A DNA stretch of 64,000 nt, from contig JANFNE010000009.1 in NCBI GenBank assembly GCA_024867545.1, positions 532,501-596,500 on the forward strand, written 5' to 3'. Position numbers and translations under genes: made by a program. The notes beneath the pieces were generated by a model, which saw only the letters and a list, made by a program, of their open reading frames with translations, had not been told where the DNA came from and searched no databases. Positions 53,800 through 64,000 of this stretch are shown here, piece by piece (the first letter of the stretch is position 1; every line of letters starts with the position of its first letter). The stretch comes from Phytopythium helicoides. Taxonomy: Eukaryota > Oomycota > Peronosporomycetes > Pythiales > Pythiaceae.

Positions 53800-54056
53800 T
53801 GCCCCGGTAGGAATACACATACAGTGCGCTATTGAGTGTTGTGTCTTCTCGTGTTGATGTCGAAAGTTGCTCCAGTGTTGACGTTTTTGGGCTCTGCGCT
53901 TGGTTCTCTAATCAAGATCTCACGTGAGATTTGTTTGGTGCTAGGCTCGATGCATTCTTGGCACCAACATCAGAACGGCAACAACGAAACGCAGACTCAG
54001 CGCGTATTCGAGCAAAATCTCTCGTAGAAGAGCTACGCAAAATGCAAGCAAACGGC

Positions 54057-54611
54057 CTACTTCGTCGCGGTGGCGAGCAGCCACACTTGTGTCTGGAGGT
54101 TGAGCAGCTGCTGGAGCTTTCGGGGATCCGCTGCGTTGATCTGGCATAGCGAGCGCAGGCGCCAAATCTCGCTTTCGATAGTCGCGTCGAGGACTTGAAG
54201 CGGCTGCAAGCAGTTCTGGGCAATCGTCGTGGGCATGGGTATGGAATCAAGCACCTCATCGAAGTGCCAAGTAGTCTGCGACGCAGTCTCCTGCTGCGGG
54301 ATCGCCTTCTTGGCCCTCTTGTTGACTTGTGGGCCGAACTCTACTACTTTTTCGTCACGCACGCGCTTTCGCTGGGTTTGAACGACCCGATAGACGGACC
54401 AGTAGCTGCGGTCGACTTGCTCAGCGATAGCCCCCACAGACAGCCCCAGGGCGTCCAGCTCTGCGATGCGAAGGCGCTCGGCGCCAGAGATCCACTTGCC
54501 CCGTGCCATTTGCGCTCTCCACTCTGGCAGATGCGAGTGTAGCCATCGATATCGTCGCTCTTGGCGCAGTTGGGTTGCCTTTTGGCGGTTTCCCTTGGAT
54601 ACTCTGGCCAA
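54057..54611 (-). CDS. Helix-turn-helix protein, unidentified
   Basis: A 184-aa single-exon frame. A basic N-terminus (RQKATQLRQERRYRWLH) precedes an HTH of the resolvase/IS30 type: GKWISGAERLRIAELDALGL then SVGAIAEQVDRSYWSVYRVV, residues about 38-80. An NLS-like KRAKKAI and a Leu-rich helical tail (LQQLLNLQTQVWLLATATK) follow. HTH of this style occurs in transposases and in some eukaryotic regulators. No catalytic domain is present, so a domesticated transposase DNA-binding domain is one possibility. It shares a 91-bp divergent promoter with the TatD gene. Confidence 0.6.
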   Translation of the reverse strand: MARVSKGNRQKATQLRQERRYRWLHSHLPEWRAQMARGKWISGAERLRIAELDALGLSVGAIAEQVDRSYWSVYRVVQTQRKRVRDEKVVEFGPQVNKRAKKAIPQQETASQTTWHFDEVLDSIPMPTTIAQNCLQPLQVLDATIESEIWRLRSLCQINAADPRKLQQLLNLQTQVWLLATATK

Positions 54612-54702
54612 GTCAAGGACCGTTTCACTTCAACCGTACCTTGTAGGAAGCGCACTGTAATCTCAGCCCGCCAAGCGACTTGCCATTTGAATGCTGGCCA
54701 GG

Positions 54703-56111
54703 ATGGCGGCGGAAGGAGCGGCCGCGAGCCGCACGGTAGTGCCGCGCATGATCGACATCGGCGCCAACCTGACGGACCCGGTGTTCACTGGCAACTACCG
54801 CGGCAAGCAGCGCCACGCCGTGCGTGTTTTCGCTGCTGTAGGGTGGTGAGCGTGGAGGCTGAGACGAGTGGCGAGGAACAGGACGACTTTGGGACGATCC
54901 TGGCGCGTGCGGGCGCCGTGGGCGTCGACAAGATCATCGTCACGGGTATCAAGTCGTTTGAGAATCGAGTGTGCTTGAGTTGGTGCTGATGAAGTTTGAT
55001 GGTAGCTGGGTCGCTTGAAGAGAGTCGAAATGCTCTCGCTCTGGTGCGGAAGTACTCGGTGTCGAACGAGCAGAAGGCTGTGCCGAAGCTCTTTTCCACT
55101 GTTGGGGTGCACCCGACGCGATGCGGCGAGTTCGAGACCAATGACTTGGGCAACGATCCTGAACAATACTTCGCAGAGCTGCTAGCTGTCTGCGAAGAAG
55201 GCGCGCGGGACGGAAATGTGAGTTCCAAAGTCCGTCAACTGTGGTTGGCTGAGCTGACCGTTGCCGTCCCTGCAAAACAGGTTGTGGCTATCGGAGAGTG
55301 CGGACTTGACTACGACCGACTGGAGTTTTGCGACAAGCAGACGCAACTCAAGTACTTTGAGAAGCAATTCTTGCTGGCTGAGAAGACCAAGCTGCCCATG
55401 TTCCTTCACAACCGCAATACCGGCGGTGACTTCTATGGTTCGCACGAAATATGAGTTTGAATTGATTCCTACGAAACTAACAGTGCGTGGCGTCTAGAAA
55501 TGATCTCCAAGAACAGATCTCGATTCACCCACGGAGTTGTGCATTCGTTTACTGGCGAGATGGAGGAAATGCTCAAGCTGGTCGAGCTTGGACTCTTCAT
55601 CGGTACGTTTCTAGGCATCGCTGTGGTATTGACATCCATGACGTAACATTTTTTTTCAGGTGTGAACGGGTGCTCATTGAAGACAGCCGAAAACCTGGAA
55701 TGCGTCAAGGCCATCCCAATCGATCAGCTAATGATTGAAACGGGTACGTGGAAGGTATGTTCGGGTTGAGGAACGATGCGGAGCCTCATTCATTTTTTTG
55801 GTTCAGATGCCCCTTGGTGCGACATCCGATCGACACATGCTAGTTTCAGCCACGTGAAAACGACGTGGCCATCCAAGAAGGCTGAAAAGTACGAGGACGG
55901 CTTCCTTGTCAAGGGCAGGAACGAGCCATGCGCCATCATGTGAGTCGTGATCACATCAATTCAGCCGTCTTGCAACAACTGATTGAAAATTTTGCTTGGT
56001 CACAGCCAAGTGCTCGAAGTGCTCAGTGGCGTGCGCGGCGAGCCGATCGAGGAGCTTGCCGCCAAAGTCTATGAGAACACTCGTCGTGTGTTCTTCCCCG
56101 ATGCCCAATAA
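54703..56111 (+). CDS. TatD-type metal-dependent DNase (TATDN1-like)
   Basis: Eight exons inferred (54703-54819, 54882-54945, 55006-55217, 55281-55437, 55498-55602, 55660-55743, 55807-55939, 56006-56111), 325 aa. TIM-barrel amidohydrolase-like nuclease; human TATDN1 is 297 aa. Conserved blocks: [33 protein letters not shown] with the metal His, [16 protein letters not shown] with the bridging Glu, [28 protein letters not shown] and LMIETDAPWCD with the final Asp. [17 protein letters not shown] closes the domain. Members are 3'-5' exonucleases or endonucleases acting in DNA repair or apoptotic DNA breakdown. The first 15 residues before MIDIG are an Ala-rich extension. Confidence 0.93.
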
Positions 56112-56721
56112 CTCGAGCAAGTCGTGGGTATGCGTGCATTCGTGCCAGCAGTAATGCTGAAAAATAAAGCTCGTGGACAGTCTCCAAAAAAAGTTTGTTG
56201 GGAGGTTCGACTAGACAATCAAAATATCTGCGCCTCCACTCTCTTGTGGTCTCCGCTCCCTTTCTAGTCTAGAAGGTACTATCATAGGACGCTTTTGCAC
56301 CCTCACAGTGGCCAGAAGAGCGCAGCGACACCTTTGGGAAGTCCAGCAGCCTTTACCGGCATAGTGCGGACAAGCAATTGCGCATGACCCAAGTGATGAC
56401 ATGGAATTTTCGTCCTCATGGCTTGAAGCACCTTTCGTTCGCTGTAAAATGTCGCTTTTGAGGGTAAATTCGGGAATTGCAAACGGTTCCAACCGGACAT
56501 GAATGATATCACCTGAATAAAGCGCCGTAGTGGAGCGGGATTCCTGACCACTTAATTCCAGTATGCGAGGGAGCTCGCTGAGCATAAACCCGAGCGAGAT
56601 TCGGCCGCGAGAGCCATTGGCTCGCGCTGCTCCCCCCTTTTGGTCGGTCGCCATAGAAAGATCGCGGGGCGAGCACTTCCGCATTGGCACCTCTGTCCAA
56701 AGCTAGCACTTCTCGAGCACC
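56112..56721. other. Spacer upstream of eEF1B-beta
   Basis: 610 bp. A minus-strand frame (56211-56690) is open but has no recognisable motif and contains the eEF1B promoter, so it is not called. No tandem repeat was noticed. Confidence 0.45.
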
Positions 56722-57420
56722 ATGGGCATGCAGTTCGACAACCTCGACAAGGACGTGGGCCTCAAGAAGCTCAACGGCTACCTGACGTCCAAGAGCTACA
56801 TCGAGGGCTTCGCCTACAGCGCGGCCGACGCCGAGCTCTTCGTCAAGTTCCCGGCCGTGCCCGAGGCTGCCAAGTACCCCAACGTCTACCGCTGGTACAT
56901 TCACATCGCTGCCAAGCTGGGCCTGCGCGCCGTGCTGGCCGCCAAGGCTGCCGCCCCGGCCCCCGCTGCCGCCCCCGCCAAGGCGCCGGCCTCGCCCAAG
57001 AAGCCCGCCAAGAAGGAGGAGGAGGAGGACGACGATGACGACCTCTTCGGTGACGACGACGACGAGGAGGACGACGAGGAGGCCAAGGCCGCCGCCGCCA
57101 AGCGCGCTGAGAAGGCCGCCGCCGCCAAGAAGGAGAAGAAGAAGCCGGTCGAGCGCTCGCAGGTCGTGATTGAGGTCAAGCCGTGGGAGGCCGAGACGGA
57201 CCTCGAGGAGCTGGCCGCCAAGATCAAGGCCACCTCGATTGAGGGCCTCACGTGGGGCGAGGGCCACAAGCTGGTGCCCGTCGCCTTCGGCATCAAGAAG
57301 CTGCTCGTGCAGTGCGTCATCATCGACGACCTCGTGCTCCTGGACGACATCACGGATGCCATCGAGCAGTACGAGGACTACGTGCAGTCGGTCGACGTCG
57401 CCTCGATGAACAAGCTGTAA
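56722..57420 (+). CDS. Elongation factor 1-beta (eEF1B alpha/beta, GEF)
   Basis: A 232-aa single-exon protein. It exchanges GDP for GTP on eEF1A in translation elongation. The N-terminus (LKKLNGYLTSKSYIEGFAYS) is the GST-C-like domain; an Ala/Pro/Lys linker follows, then the acidic DDDDLFGDDDDEEDDEEAKA motif with the conserved phosphorylation-type LFG core. The C-terminal GEF domain reads SQVVIEVKPWEAETDLEELA, then GLTWGEGHKLVPVAFGIKKL and ends DYVQSVDVASMNKL, very close to the EF1B consensus. Codon use is strongly biased to C/G endings, matching RPS8 and citrate synthase, so it is highly expressed. Confidence 0.97.
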   Translation: MGMQFDNLDKDVGLKKLNGYLTSKSYIEGFAYSAADAELFVKFPAVPEAAKYPNVYRWYIHIAAKLGLRAVLAAKAAAPAPAAAPAKAPASPKKPAKKEEEEDDDDDLFGDDDDEEDDEEAKAAAAKRAEKAAAAKKEKKKPVERSQVVIEVKPWEAETDLEELAAKIKATSIEGLTWGEGHKLVPVAFGIKKLLVQCVIIDDLVLLDDITDAIEQYEDYVQSVDVASMNKL

Positions 57421-58469
57421 GCAGCGTCCGCGTTAAGCGAGTGCTGGTTGGAGACCTTAGGCTACTTGTAGAAGCGGAACGGCCTCTCTAATGTCCCCCC
57501 GTATTTTTTTCGCTGGTGGTTGCATGAAGACGTGCGCTATTCCCTTGTGAGCGGTGCTGCGGACCAGTCGTTGCTACGTGGCAGCCGAGGCTTTGCTTGA
57601 CACGCAAAGGTCGACGTTTCTATACCGAACGCCGCCGACAGGCGACGTTTACAGTACCTGCTTCATGCCTGTCAAGACAAGGTGATAGGTAGAAGGAAGG
57701 GTGCACCTCCTCCACGTGCGTGCAACGCCATCATGTGCGTCAAGTGCTGTTCCATCAGCGGGTCGAAACAGTGATTGGTGGTGACCTGTGGGTGGTGATG
57801 GAGCATCCCTCGCCCAAGTGACATTGGGTGGAGTAGCAATCAGAGCTGCTTACTTCACATATGACGCGCATTGCCGAGACCACCACGAGCAGTCAGCCGC
57901 CTCCCCACCGAGTCATTTCGCCGCTTAAAGCACTGCTGGCTCCTCGTCAACAGCTCAGTTTGCTTGGTGGCGATGATGCCGATGCGACGAACAAACGTCG
58001 ACAAGATCCTTCACCTGCTGCTGCTGACGCTGACGATTCCCCCCGTTTGTGTGCCCCGCTGTCTTCGCCTGGAGGTGAGTATTCAATCTCTCCAATCAGG
58101 ATAAACCCTATTTTCCTCGTCAGAACAGGACAGATGTCCGAATGTAGCGTGGAACGGGACCCTTAGACATGGTGATGACACCTCCACCGTCACCACCGCC
58201 GGTTCGCGGATCCGAAACTTCGACTAGCTTTCACTATACTGCCTATTATAGAGAGGTCAAATCTATGGCATACTTTGTTCAAGATAATCCATTGCGAGCC
58301 CCGCCGGAACTTCAATACCGTCGGCAGGTCAGCCGTCACTTCCGAATCGGATCCGTCAGCCGCAAGCCGCCGCCCTCCCTCGCCCTCCAGCCCAACGCTG
58401 CGCCGCCTCGATCGCCGCCTTCTCCCCACCACCTTCCGCCGCCCGTACTACCCGAGCGTGACGTCCGCC
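57421..58469. other. Spacer, FBPase promoter region with a candidate small gene
   Basis: About 1 kb. It has no CCAAT box that I could place. A small plus-strand frame begins at 57861 and is listed separately. Confidence 0.4.
57861..58227 (+). CDS. Candidate small two-exon gene, unidentified
   Basis: An ATG in modest context opens a frame of 70 residues (MTRIAETTTSSQPPPHRVIS...) followed by a good GTGAGT donor at about 58074. Using the acceptor TCGTCAG near 58122, the frame continues through QDRCPNVAWNGTLRHGDDTS to a TAG at 58225-58227. About 105 aa, no family recognised. Read without splicing the frame ends at 58166. It may be a chance frame in the FBPase upstream region. Confidence 0.25.
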
Positions 58470-59814
58470 ATGGCCCAGGAAATCAACCACTCGAACCCCA
58501 TCACGCTCTCGCGCCTCATCCTGGCCGAGAATGAGATTCACACGAACCAGGACCTGAGTGTCATCTTCTCGAGTATCGAGCTCGCATGCAAGGTCATCGC
58601 CAGCTCCGTGCGCCGCGCGGGCCTCACGGGACTCTACGGTCTTGACGGATCGGAGAACGCCACCGGCGACCAGGTCAAGAAGCTCGACGTGCTCTCCAAC
58701 GACATCTTCGTCAACGCGCTCAAGGTTTGTGCGGGTCTTTGCAAGGAGATTGTGTGAGCTGTGATGCTGATATGGATGTTGAAATGCTGCAGTTCTCGAG
58801 CAAGATTGAGGTCATGGTCTCGGAGGAGGAGGTTAAGCCCATTTACGTGGAGAACACCACCGGTGGCAGTACGTTTCTGCAGCAGATTCACCAAGAAGAT
58901 TCTCTCTTACTAATGGATGCTTAAACACAGCCAAGTACTGCATCGCCTTCGACCCCCTCGACGGCTCCTCCAACATTGACTGCAACGTCTCCACGGGCAC
59001 GATCTTTGCCATCTACCAGCGCGACGCTGAGTGCCAGGGCGGGTACGTTTGGAAGCAACCTTTCAAATCGTCCGTCCTCTCTCCTCCTAACCATGGATAT
59101 TTGGTAAACTGCACAGCTACAAGGACATCCTCCAGCCTGGCAACAAGCTTGCGGCGGCCGGCTACTGCATGTATGGTAGCTCGACCCAGCTCGTGATCAC
59201 CTGGGGCAAGGGAGTGCACGGCTTTACCCTGGACCCTACGATTGGTGCATTCATTCTGTCGCACGAGAATATCCGCATCCCTGATGAGCCCAAGCAGGTA
59301 AGCCGTTGCATTGATCGTTGTAAGCGGCGACAGTGACGCTAACGAGGTGATGCTCAAAGATCTACTCGTGCAACGAGGGAAACTACGCGCACTGGGATGC
59401 TCCCACCCGCGCTTTCGTGGACGAGTGCAAGAACAAGCCCAAGCCGTAAGTGACGAGGCGTGTGCACGGGCTGTGCAAGATTTGATGGCTGACGAGAACT
59501 TGCTGCTGCTAATGTTCAACAGATACTCTGCTCGTTACGTCGGAAGTATGGTGTCCGACATGCACCGCACGCTGCTCTACGGAGGAATCTACATGTACCC
59601 GGCGGACGTCAAGAGCAAGCAGGGCAAGCTGCGTCTTCTGTACGAGGCGAGCCCCATGTCTTTCATCGCGGAGCAGGCGGGTGGTATGTCGACGACGGGC
59701 ACCCAGCGTGTTCTCGATATTGTCCCGACCGACATCCACGACCGCTCGGCGATTTTTATCGGCTGCAAGCGCGATGTCGAGCGTGTGATCCAGCTGTACA
59801 AGGAGCTCAGCTGA
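58470..59814 (+). CDS. FBP: Fructose-1,6-bisphosphatase
   Basis: Six exons (58470-58724, 58793-58868, 58931-59042, 59117-59297, 59360-59445, 59523-59814), 333 aa. It hydrolyses fructose-1,6-bisphosphate to fructose-6-phosphate in gluconeogenesis. The active-site motif [17 protein letters not shown] and the metal ligands around it are intact, as are [13 protein letters not shown] (AMP-site region), [40 protein letters not shown] and [20 protein letters not shown]. No targeting sequence precedes [15 protein letters not shown], so it is the cytosolic type. Length equals the usual 330-340 aa. Confidence 0.96.
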
Positions 59815-59976
59815 GCTACGCTAGCGCATATTGTGAGCCGCTCTTGAGCGCATCGTGATGGCTTCAGGGTGTAGTAGCAGTGGTGTGTTTTCTCCTCATT
59901 CTAACAAGTAATGTCTGAACTACCTAACTACGAGGCAAGTGTCGCTTGAGTTTGTGATATGTGCTGCACCAGCCAC

Positions 59977-62307
59977 CTACATGTCCGCCACAGCGTACTT
60001 GTACATCTCCTCGTTCGTAGCGTTGCTCGTGTTCTCGCGTAGCATGACCTTCTCCTCCCAGCCTGTGCCACGCACAACACCATCCCAACGGTACCCTGGT
60101 CGAATGCCGAAGCGGTTTGGTGGTGCAGGAGGGCCAGCGTAGGAAGGTTTGCTGCCTTTCTTGCTGCTGTTTTTGCTCTTCTTTTTCTTCTTGCCGTCAA
60201 AGAGTGCAGGGTCATCTTGGAACACCTTGCTGTTTATCGGGTCAAATGCGCGCACACGCTCTTTTCGCATTCGATCAAGCTCTTCATCGTCATCGTGGCG
60301 CGCGAAAGGCTGCGCCTTGATGCGCTCAAGCTGTTCCTGCTGCGAATGCCGTTCTTGTTTTTGTACCTTGCCCGTACCCCACTCATATTCTTCGCGCTCC
60401 TCACGCTTACGCTTGCCCTCGGTGATTTCTTGCTGCCGCATCATCTCGTTGAGCATATCAAGCTTCCGTCCACGCTTGTCGCGGTACACGGTTTCTGCAT
60501 TTGCACCCATCTCGGATGCGTCCACACCATGAAGTAGATCCTTGCTGCGGGCGGCAATTTTTTGGTTTTCCTCAAACTCCTTAGCCGTGAAGAGACCTGC
60601 ACGCGGCTTCACATCTGACTTTGTCTCCGAAGAACCACCTTGACGTGATCGCACTGGTGAGCGGCGAGAAGTAGGTGAGTCGTTGATAGCCTTCGTCTCG
60701 TCACGCCTGCTTTCGCGATTCATTTCTTTCTGCGAAGATGATGGCGACCTGCGTGAGCGTTCACCCCGAGAGCGCTTTGGGCTTGTACGATCCTTCGACT
60801 CTGATCGACGAGACGATCGACGCTCACGAATTGGATTTCTTCGATCCTTCGACGGCGATTGCTTTCTTTTCATTTCATGACGCCTTGGTGACCGAGATCG
60901 CGATGGTGACTTAGAGCGGCGTCGGCTACTTCTAGATCCGCGCCTATCGCGTTCGTCCGATGATCGCCTTGAGTATGAACTCGACCTCTCGCGGCGACCT
61001 GATCGTCGCGAACGAGAACGGCTATGGCGTCGATCTCGCGATGATGACCGATGGCGTCGACTTGCAGATCGGGATCCGCGCAGCTGGTCTCTGCCTCTTG
61101 CCGATGACGATCGATGTTTTCGACCTGCATCATCGGCACGCAGATCAATATCGCGTCCCAAAGAGTCCACTCGCCGTTGCCGATCATTCACATTGCGCGT
61201 CATTGATGCTCGCTTTGACTCTTGATTTTCCTGGGGTGCATCGTTCCTGGCGGAATCCCGCCTCGTTGAATTGTGGCTCCGTTCACGACCACGAGATGCT
61301 AACATTTCGATTGATGGCTCGCTGTATTTGTCGCGTCGACGTGGAGATGCATCACTTGTATTTGAGCGGGCCCGATCACGGTGAGTTGTTGAGGGGGATC
61401 GTTCTTCTCGGCGAGGTCGACGGGGAGGTGACGGCGAATCTTCCTTTTCCGGTCTTCTTCGACTACCATTCTTCCGGGGTGGCGACGCATCGCTGCCATT
61501 GCTAGGCTTTCTGCGAGCTCGAGGAGGCGAAGCATCACTGTCGTCATTTTTCTGCCGCCCTCGCGCTCGGGGCGGTGATACATCACTATCATCTTTCTGG
61601 TGTCCTCGCGCTCGCCCTCGTGGTGGAGAAGCGTCGCTATCTTCTTCGCGCACAGATCGGCTCTTTTGTTTGCGCGGCGGAGACAGATCCTGGTCGCTTC
61701 CAGATCGAGCTCTTTGCTGTTGGCGCGGCCGTCGAGGCGGCGATGCTCCATCATCGCTATCCTCAGCCATAGATCGTCGTGCAGAGGCCTTCCGTGGTGG
61801 AGACAAATCTTCATCCTTCCCCTTCGCAGCAGCTTCATTCCTCGCTTGAAGCTCTCCAAGAAACTCATCCGAGTTGACGTACACCGGCAGATCCTGGGGA
61901 TCCATGATCACGTCGCCGTCGGCCACCACCACCGGCAGTTCATCTGTGGTCAGGCATCAAGAGTCAGCTCTCCATCCCAAAACTCCCTTGCAACTCCAGC
62001 AAAACCCACCTTCGCCACCGCCGACCTCCCAGTTCTGCTCAATGTCGTCGCGGCTCGGCGCGTCCTGCTCCCACTCGTGGTCCGCGTCCACGACGCGCGT
62101 GCCCAAGCGCTGAGTGTCCTTCTCACGGCGCTTCTTCTTGCTCTTGCGCTTCTTCTTGTCGTCGCCCCCGCCTACGAAGACCCGCATCAGAATGGAGCAC
62201 ACCCAGCCTCAGTTACGAGCTGCATGGAGCAGCAGTCACCAGCGTTGCAGGGACGCACCAGGGGCGCCAGACATGTAGCGCTGCAGGTACTCGAGCTTGG
62301 ACGCCAT
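59977..62307 (-). CDS. BUD13: BUD13 (RES complex splicing factor)
   Basis: Three exons (62259-62307, 62019-62171, 59977-61943), 722 aa. With Pml1 and Snu17 it forms the RES complex of the activated spliceosome. The start MASKLEYLQRYMSG and KKKRKSKKKRREKDT are typical BUD13 N-terminal features; the middle 400 residues are an RS/RD-rich disordered region with many repeated SPPR units (for example DSDASPPRARRK). The conserved C-terminus carries GLFTAKEFEEN, ETVYRDKRGRKLD, YEWGTGKVQKQE and the strongly diagnostic PNRFGIRPGYRWDGVVRGTG. Human BUD13 is 619 aa. It is convergent with FBPase. Confidence 0.93.
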
Positions 62308-62423
62308 CAGCTTTGAGGGAACCGTCGGCCACTGTGGACTGTGCTAAAACCTTTGAAAATTGTTTTATTGTATTTGTATGGTTCACACGTAATCGAACTG
62401 CAACGTGCAGGGCTTCATCGCGC

Positions 62424-63809
62424 CTACGGCTTGAGCATGGCTGGGAGCACGAACGACATGAGCGAGCCGGCTGTGAGCCCGAAGGACACAATGAAGATCA
62501 TGGTCGTGCCGCCGAGCTCCTTCTCGCGGTTCGTGTCGAGCACGCGCGGGTAGTACATGAAGGCCAATGTCGTGAGGAGTCCGTTCGAGAATGCACACGC
62601 CAGCAGGAAAAAGAGCGCGAGCACGTCACTGTTGAAAAGCACAATCGTGATGACCTGGTGCTGGTCGTTCTGCAGATTGCACAGCAGGAATAGCGGGATG
62701 AACAGGAATCGAGCGATGGAGCCAAGCAGCAGGGTCCGAGCATTTGGCTCTGGGATTGACGTTGCCACAAGACGGGAAAGAAAGTCCCCGAGATTGAACA
62801 GGATGAGCGTGAATGGCGTGAAAAGCTCGCGAAAAAAACGGCCATGCTCTGGCTGCGTTGACTTGATCGACGACGTGATGGCTGGGAAAACGCCGAGCGT
62901 CACGACGAACACCAAGAACACGGTCCCCAAGTACATGCGGATCTTGTATCCGAGCTCCCCGAGGTCCACCTTGCCATCTTTGCCAGTGATTTCTTCTCCA
63001 TCTTCTTCATGACTCTCTGCCAGCAAGAGTTCTTTTGAGGAGTCGTCCGTGTCAGTCGGGGTCTCGAGGTACGGCTTGCTGTGCTTCCTGTGCAGCTTGT
63101 GGGCTGGGTGGTCAACGTTCTGGTAGTGGCGGAACTCTGCCATATGGGTTAGCAGTCCAAATGCAGCAATGCAGACCACGAGCGTGATGAAGACCAGCAC
63201 AAAGTAGAGGAATGCGCACAAGTCTGGGTCTTCGTGCAGCTGGTGGAGCAGCTTGGGCCCCCTGCCGTCCGCCCAGAGAATGGCAAAGTTGGAGGACGAG
63301 ACCGCGAGTCCCGCCATGGCTTGACCCGCGATCACCGCCTGCGTGTACTGCGGGGGGAACTTGGGCGCGATGCGCAGGAGTCCATCCTGCATGATGGTCG
63401 ATGCGCTCGAGACGACGAAGATGCTCGCCATGGTGAGGTAGAAGAACCCGTAGCCGTAGTAGTCTGGCGTGCGTGCGAGCAGGCAGTGGCTAAACATGAC
63501 GCCCATGATGACGATGAGCGAGACGAACGTGGACGCTACGGCCGACGGCATGCGCTCGCCCACGCACACGGTGCGCACCATCATGGTGAGCAGGTTGGTC
63601 ACGTTGAAGGCCATGGCGAACCAGTTGAGGAACGTCGTCTCGTACGCCGTGCCCGCCAGGCGGTGCGCGAAGTAGCCCTGCGCCGTGATGAACACGTTCC
63701 AGGGCAGCGAGGAGCCGATGCCCAGCAGGAAGAACGTGCCATATATGGCGCGTACCGTGTGGTCGCGGCCGCCCATCGATCGTCGCCCTCGCGCCGAGCC
63801 GATCACCAC
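62424..63809 (-). CDS. Equilibrative nucleoside transporter (ENT/SLC29)
   Basis: A 461-aa, single-exon, eleven-helix membrane protein. ENT family transporters move nucleosides or bases across plasma or organelle membranes. Signature: FFLLGIGSSLPWNVFITAQGYF in helix 1, the LPWN motif; then FAMAFNVTNLL and FPPQYTQAVIAGQAMAG in helices 2-5; a long acidic cytosolic loop (about residues 230-285, with ETPTDTDDSSKE) between helices 6 and 7; FNLGDFLSRLVA with the conserved GD-x-x-x-R of helix 8; and a Gly-rich last helix. A second ATG twelve codons on (63776) is equally possible as the start. Confidence 0.94.
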   Translation of the reverse strand: MVIGSARGRRSMGGRDHTVRAIYGTFFLLGIGSSLPWNVFITAQGYFAHRLAGTAYETTFLNWFAMAFNVTNLLTMMVRTVCVGERMPSAVASTFVSLIVIMGVMFSHCLLARTPDYYGYGFFYLTMASIFVVSSASTIMQDGLLRIAPKFPPQYTQAVIAGQAMAGLAVSSSNFAILWADGRGPKLLHQLHEDPDLCAFLYFVLVFITLVVCIAAFGLLTHMAEFRHYQNVDHPAHKLHRKHSKPYLETPTDTDDSSKELLLAESHEEDGEEITGKDGKVDLGELGYKIRMYLGTVFLVFVVTLGVFPAITSSIKSTQPEHGRFFRELFTPFTLILFNLGDFLSRLVATSIPEPNARTLLLGSIARFLFIPLFLLCNLQNDQHQVITIVLFNSDVLALFFLLACAFSNGLLTTLAFMYYPRVLDTNREKELGGTTMIFIVSFGLTAGSLMSFVLPAMLKP

Positions 63810-64000
63810 CGGGAGGGCGATCTTTGCCTTGCGGTTTTTCTCTCCTCAGGATCAAGGTGATGACAATGTTAATACCCAATCATCGTCGAGAATTCGCTTC
63901 TAAGAAATATTATTGGATGAAAAGGGCGCGGCTGTTGACGGGGTGATTTCTGATTACGCTGCGTCACTAAAGCGAGAAGATCTCGCGGTGATGCGCCTCC
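63810..64000. other. Upstream of ENT gene, window end
   Basis: 191 bp with one ATTGG box near 63912. No gene is visible before the window ends. Confidence 0.4.

Noticed and set aside
56211..56690. 159-codon minus-strand frame upstream of eEF1B-beta
   Set aside because: Spans the expected promoter and 5' UTR, no recognised motif; conservation would be needed to call it.
60149..61505. Several plus-strand frames of 100-180 codons opposite BUD13
   Set aside because: Shadows of the RS-rich coding strand; no conserved domain.

Overview
This is a gene-dense stretch of a eukaryotic nuclear genome, most probably an oomycete of the Phytophthora/Pythium type. The evidence is convergent: mostly intron-poor genes packed 80-500 bp apart on both strands, short introns (about 50-100 nt) with GTRNG donors and CTGAC/CTRAY-like branch points, a chitin synthase carrying an N-terminal MIT domain, a multi-copy HGGG-type (WRKY19-like) zinc-finger protein, CCAAT boxes in many promoters and a Ty1/copia element. 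No rRNA, tRNA, CRISPR or organelle sequence was recognised.

Layout. 1-7.6 kb is a mobile-element region: simple repeats, a decayed Ty1/copia retrotransposon with one apparent 5' LTR, a half-tRNA primer site, broken gag/pol and no 3' LTR, then a frameshifted MULE transposase remnant on the minus strand. From 8.4 kb onward the window is housekeeping: Nup188 (+), EDC4/Ge-1 (-), a zinc-repeat regulator (+), two tandem molybdopterin-binding-domain genes (-), a URI prefoldin fused to TPRs (+), DNA primase small subunit (-), RPS8 (+), an Aven-like protein (+), a small unknown protein (-) and chitin synthase (-). 33-36.3 kb is gene-poor. Then come citrate synthase (+), DNA polymerase delta subunit 3 (+), RuvB-like 2 (+), a TMEM260-type glycosyltransferase (-), two inverted near-identical V-ATPase subunit c genes, MED22 (+), a SNF5/HMG protein (-), PP4R3/SMEK (+), an HTH protein (-), TatD nuclease (+), eEF1B-beta (+), fructose-1,6-bisphosphatase (+), BUD13 (-) and an equilibrative nucleoside transporter (-).

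Functional links. Primase and POLD3 both carry E2F-like sites upstream. URI-TPR and RuvB-like 2 belong to the same R2TP/prefoldin-like chaperone network. SNF5 and MED22 are convergent neighbours in transcription control. The most interesting observations are the URI-TPR and SNF5-HMG domain fusions, the V-ATPase c inverted pair whose identity covers the gene body including the intron, the tandem presequence-bearing MoCF-domain pair with CRE palindromes upstream of both, and a SAM-like insertion in Nup188. Intron-exon structures were read by eye from splice motifs and family similarity; they are inferences, not transcript evidence.
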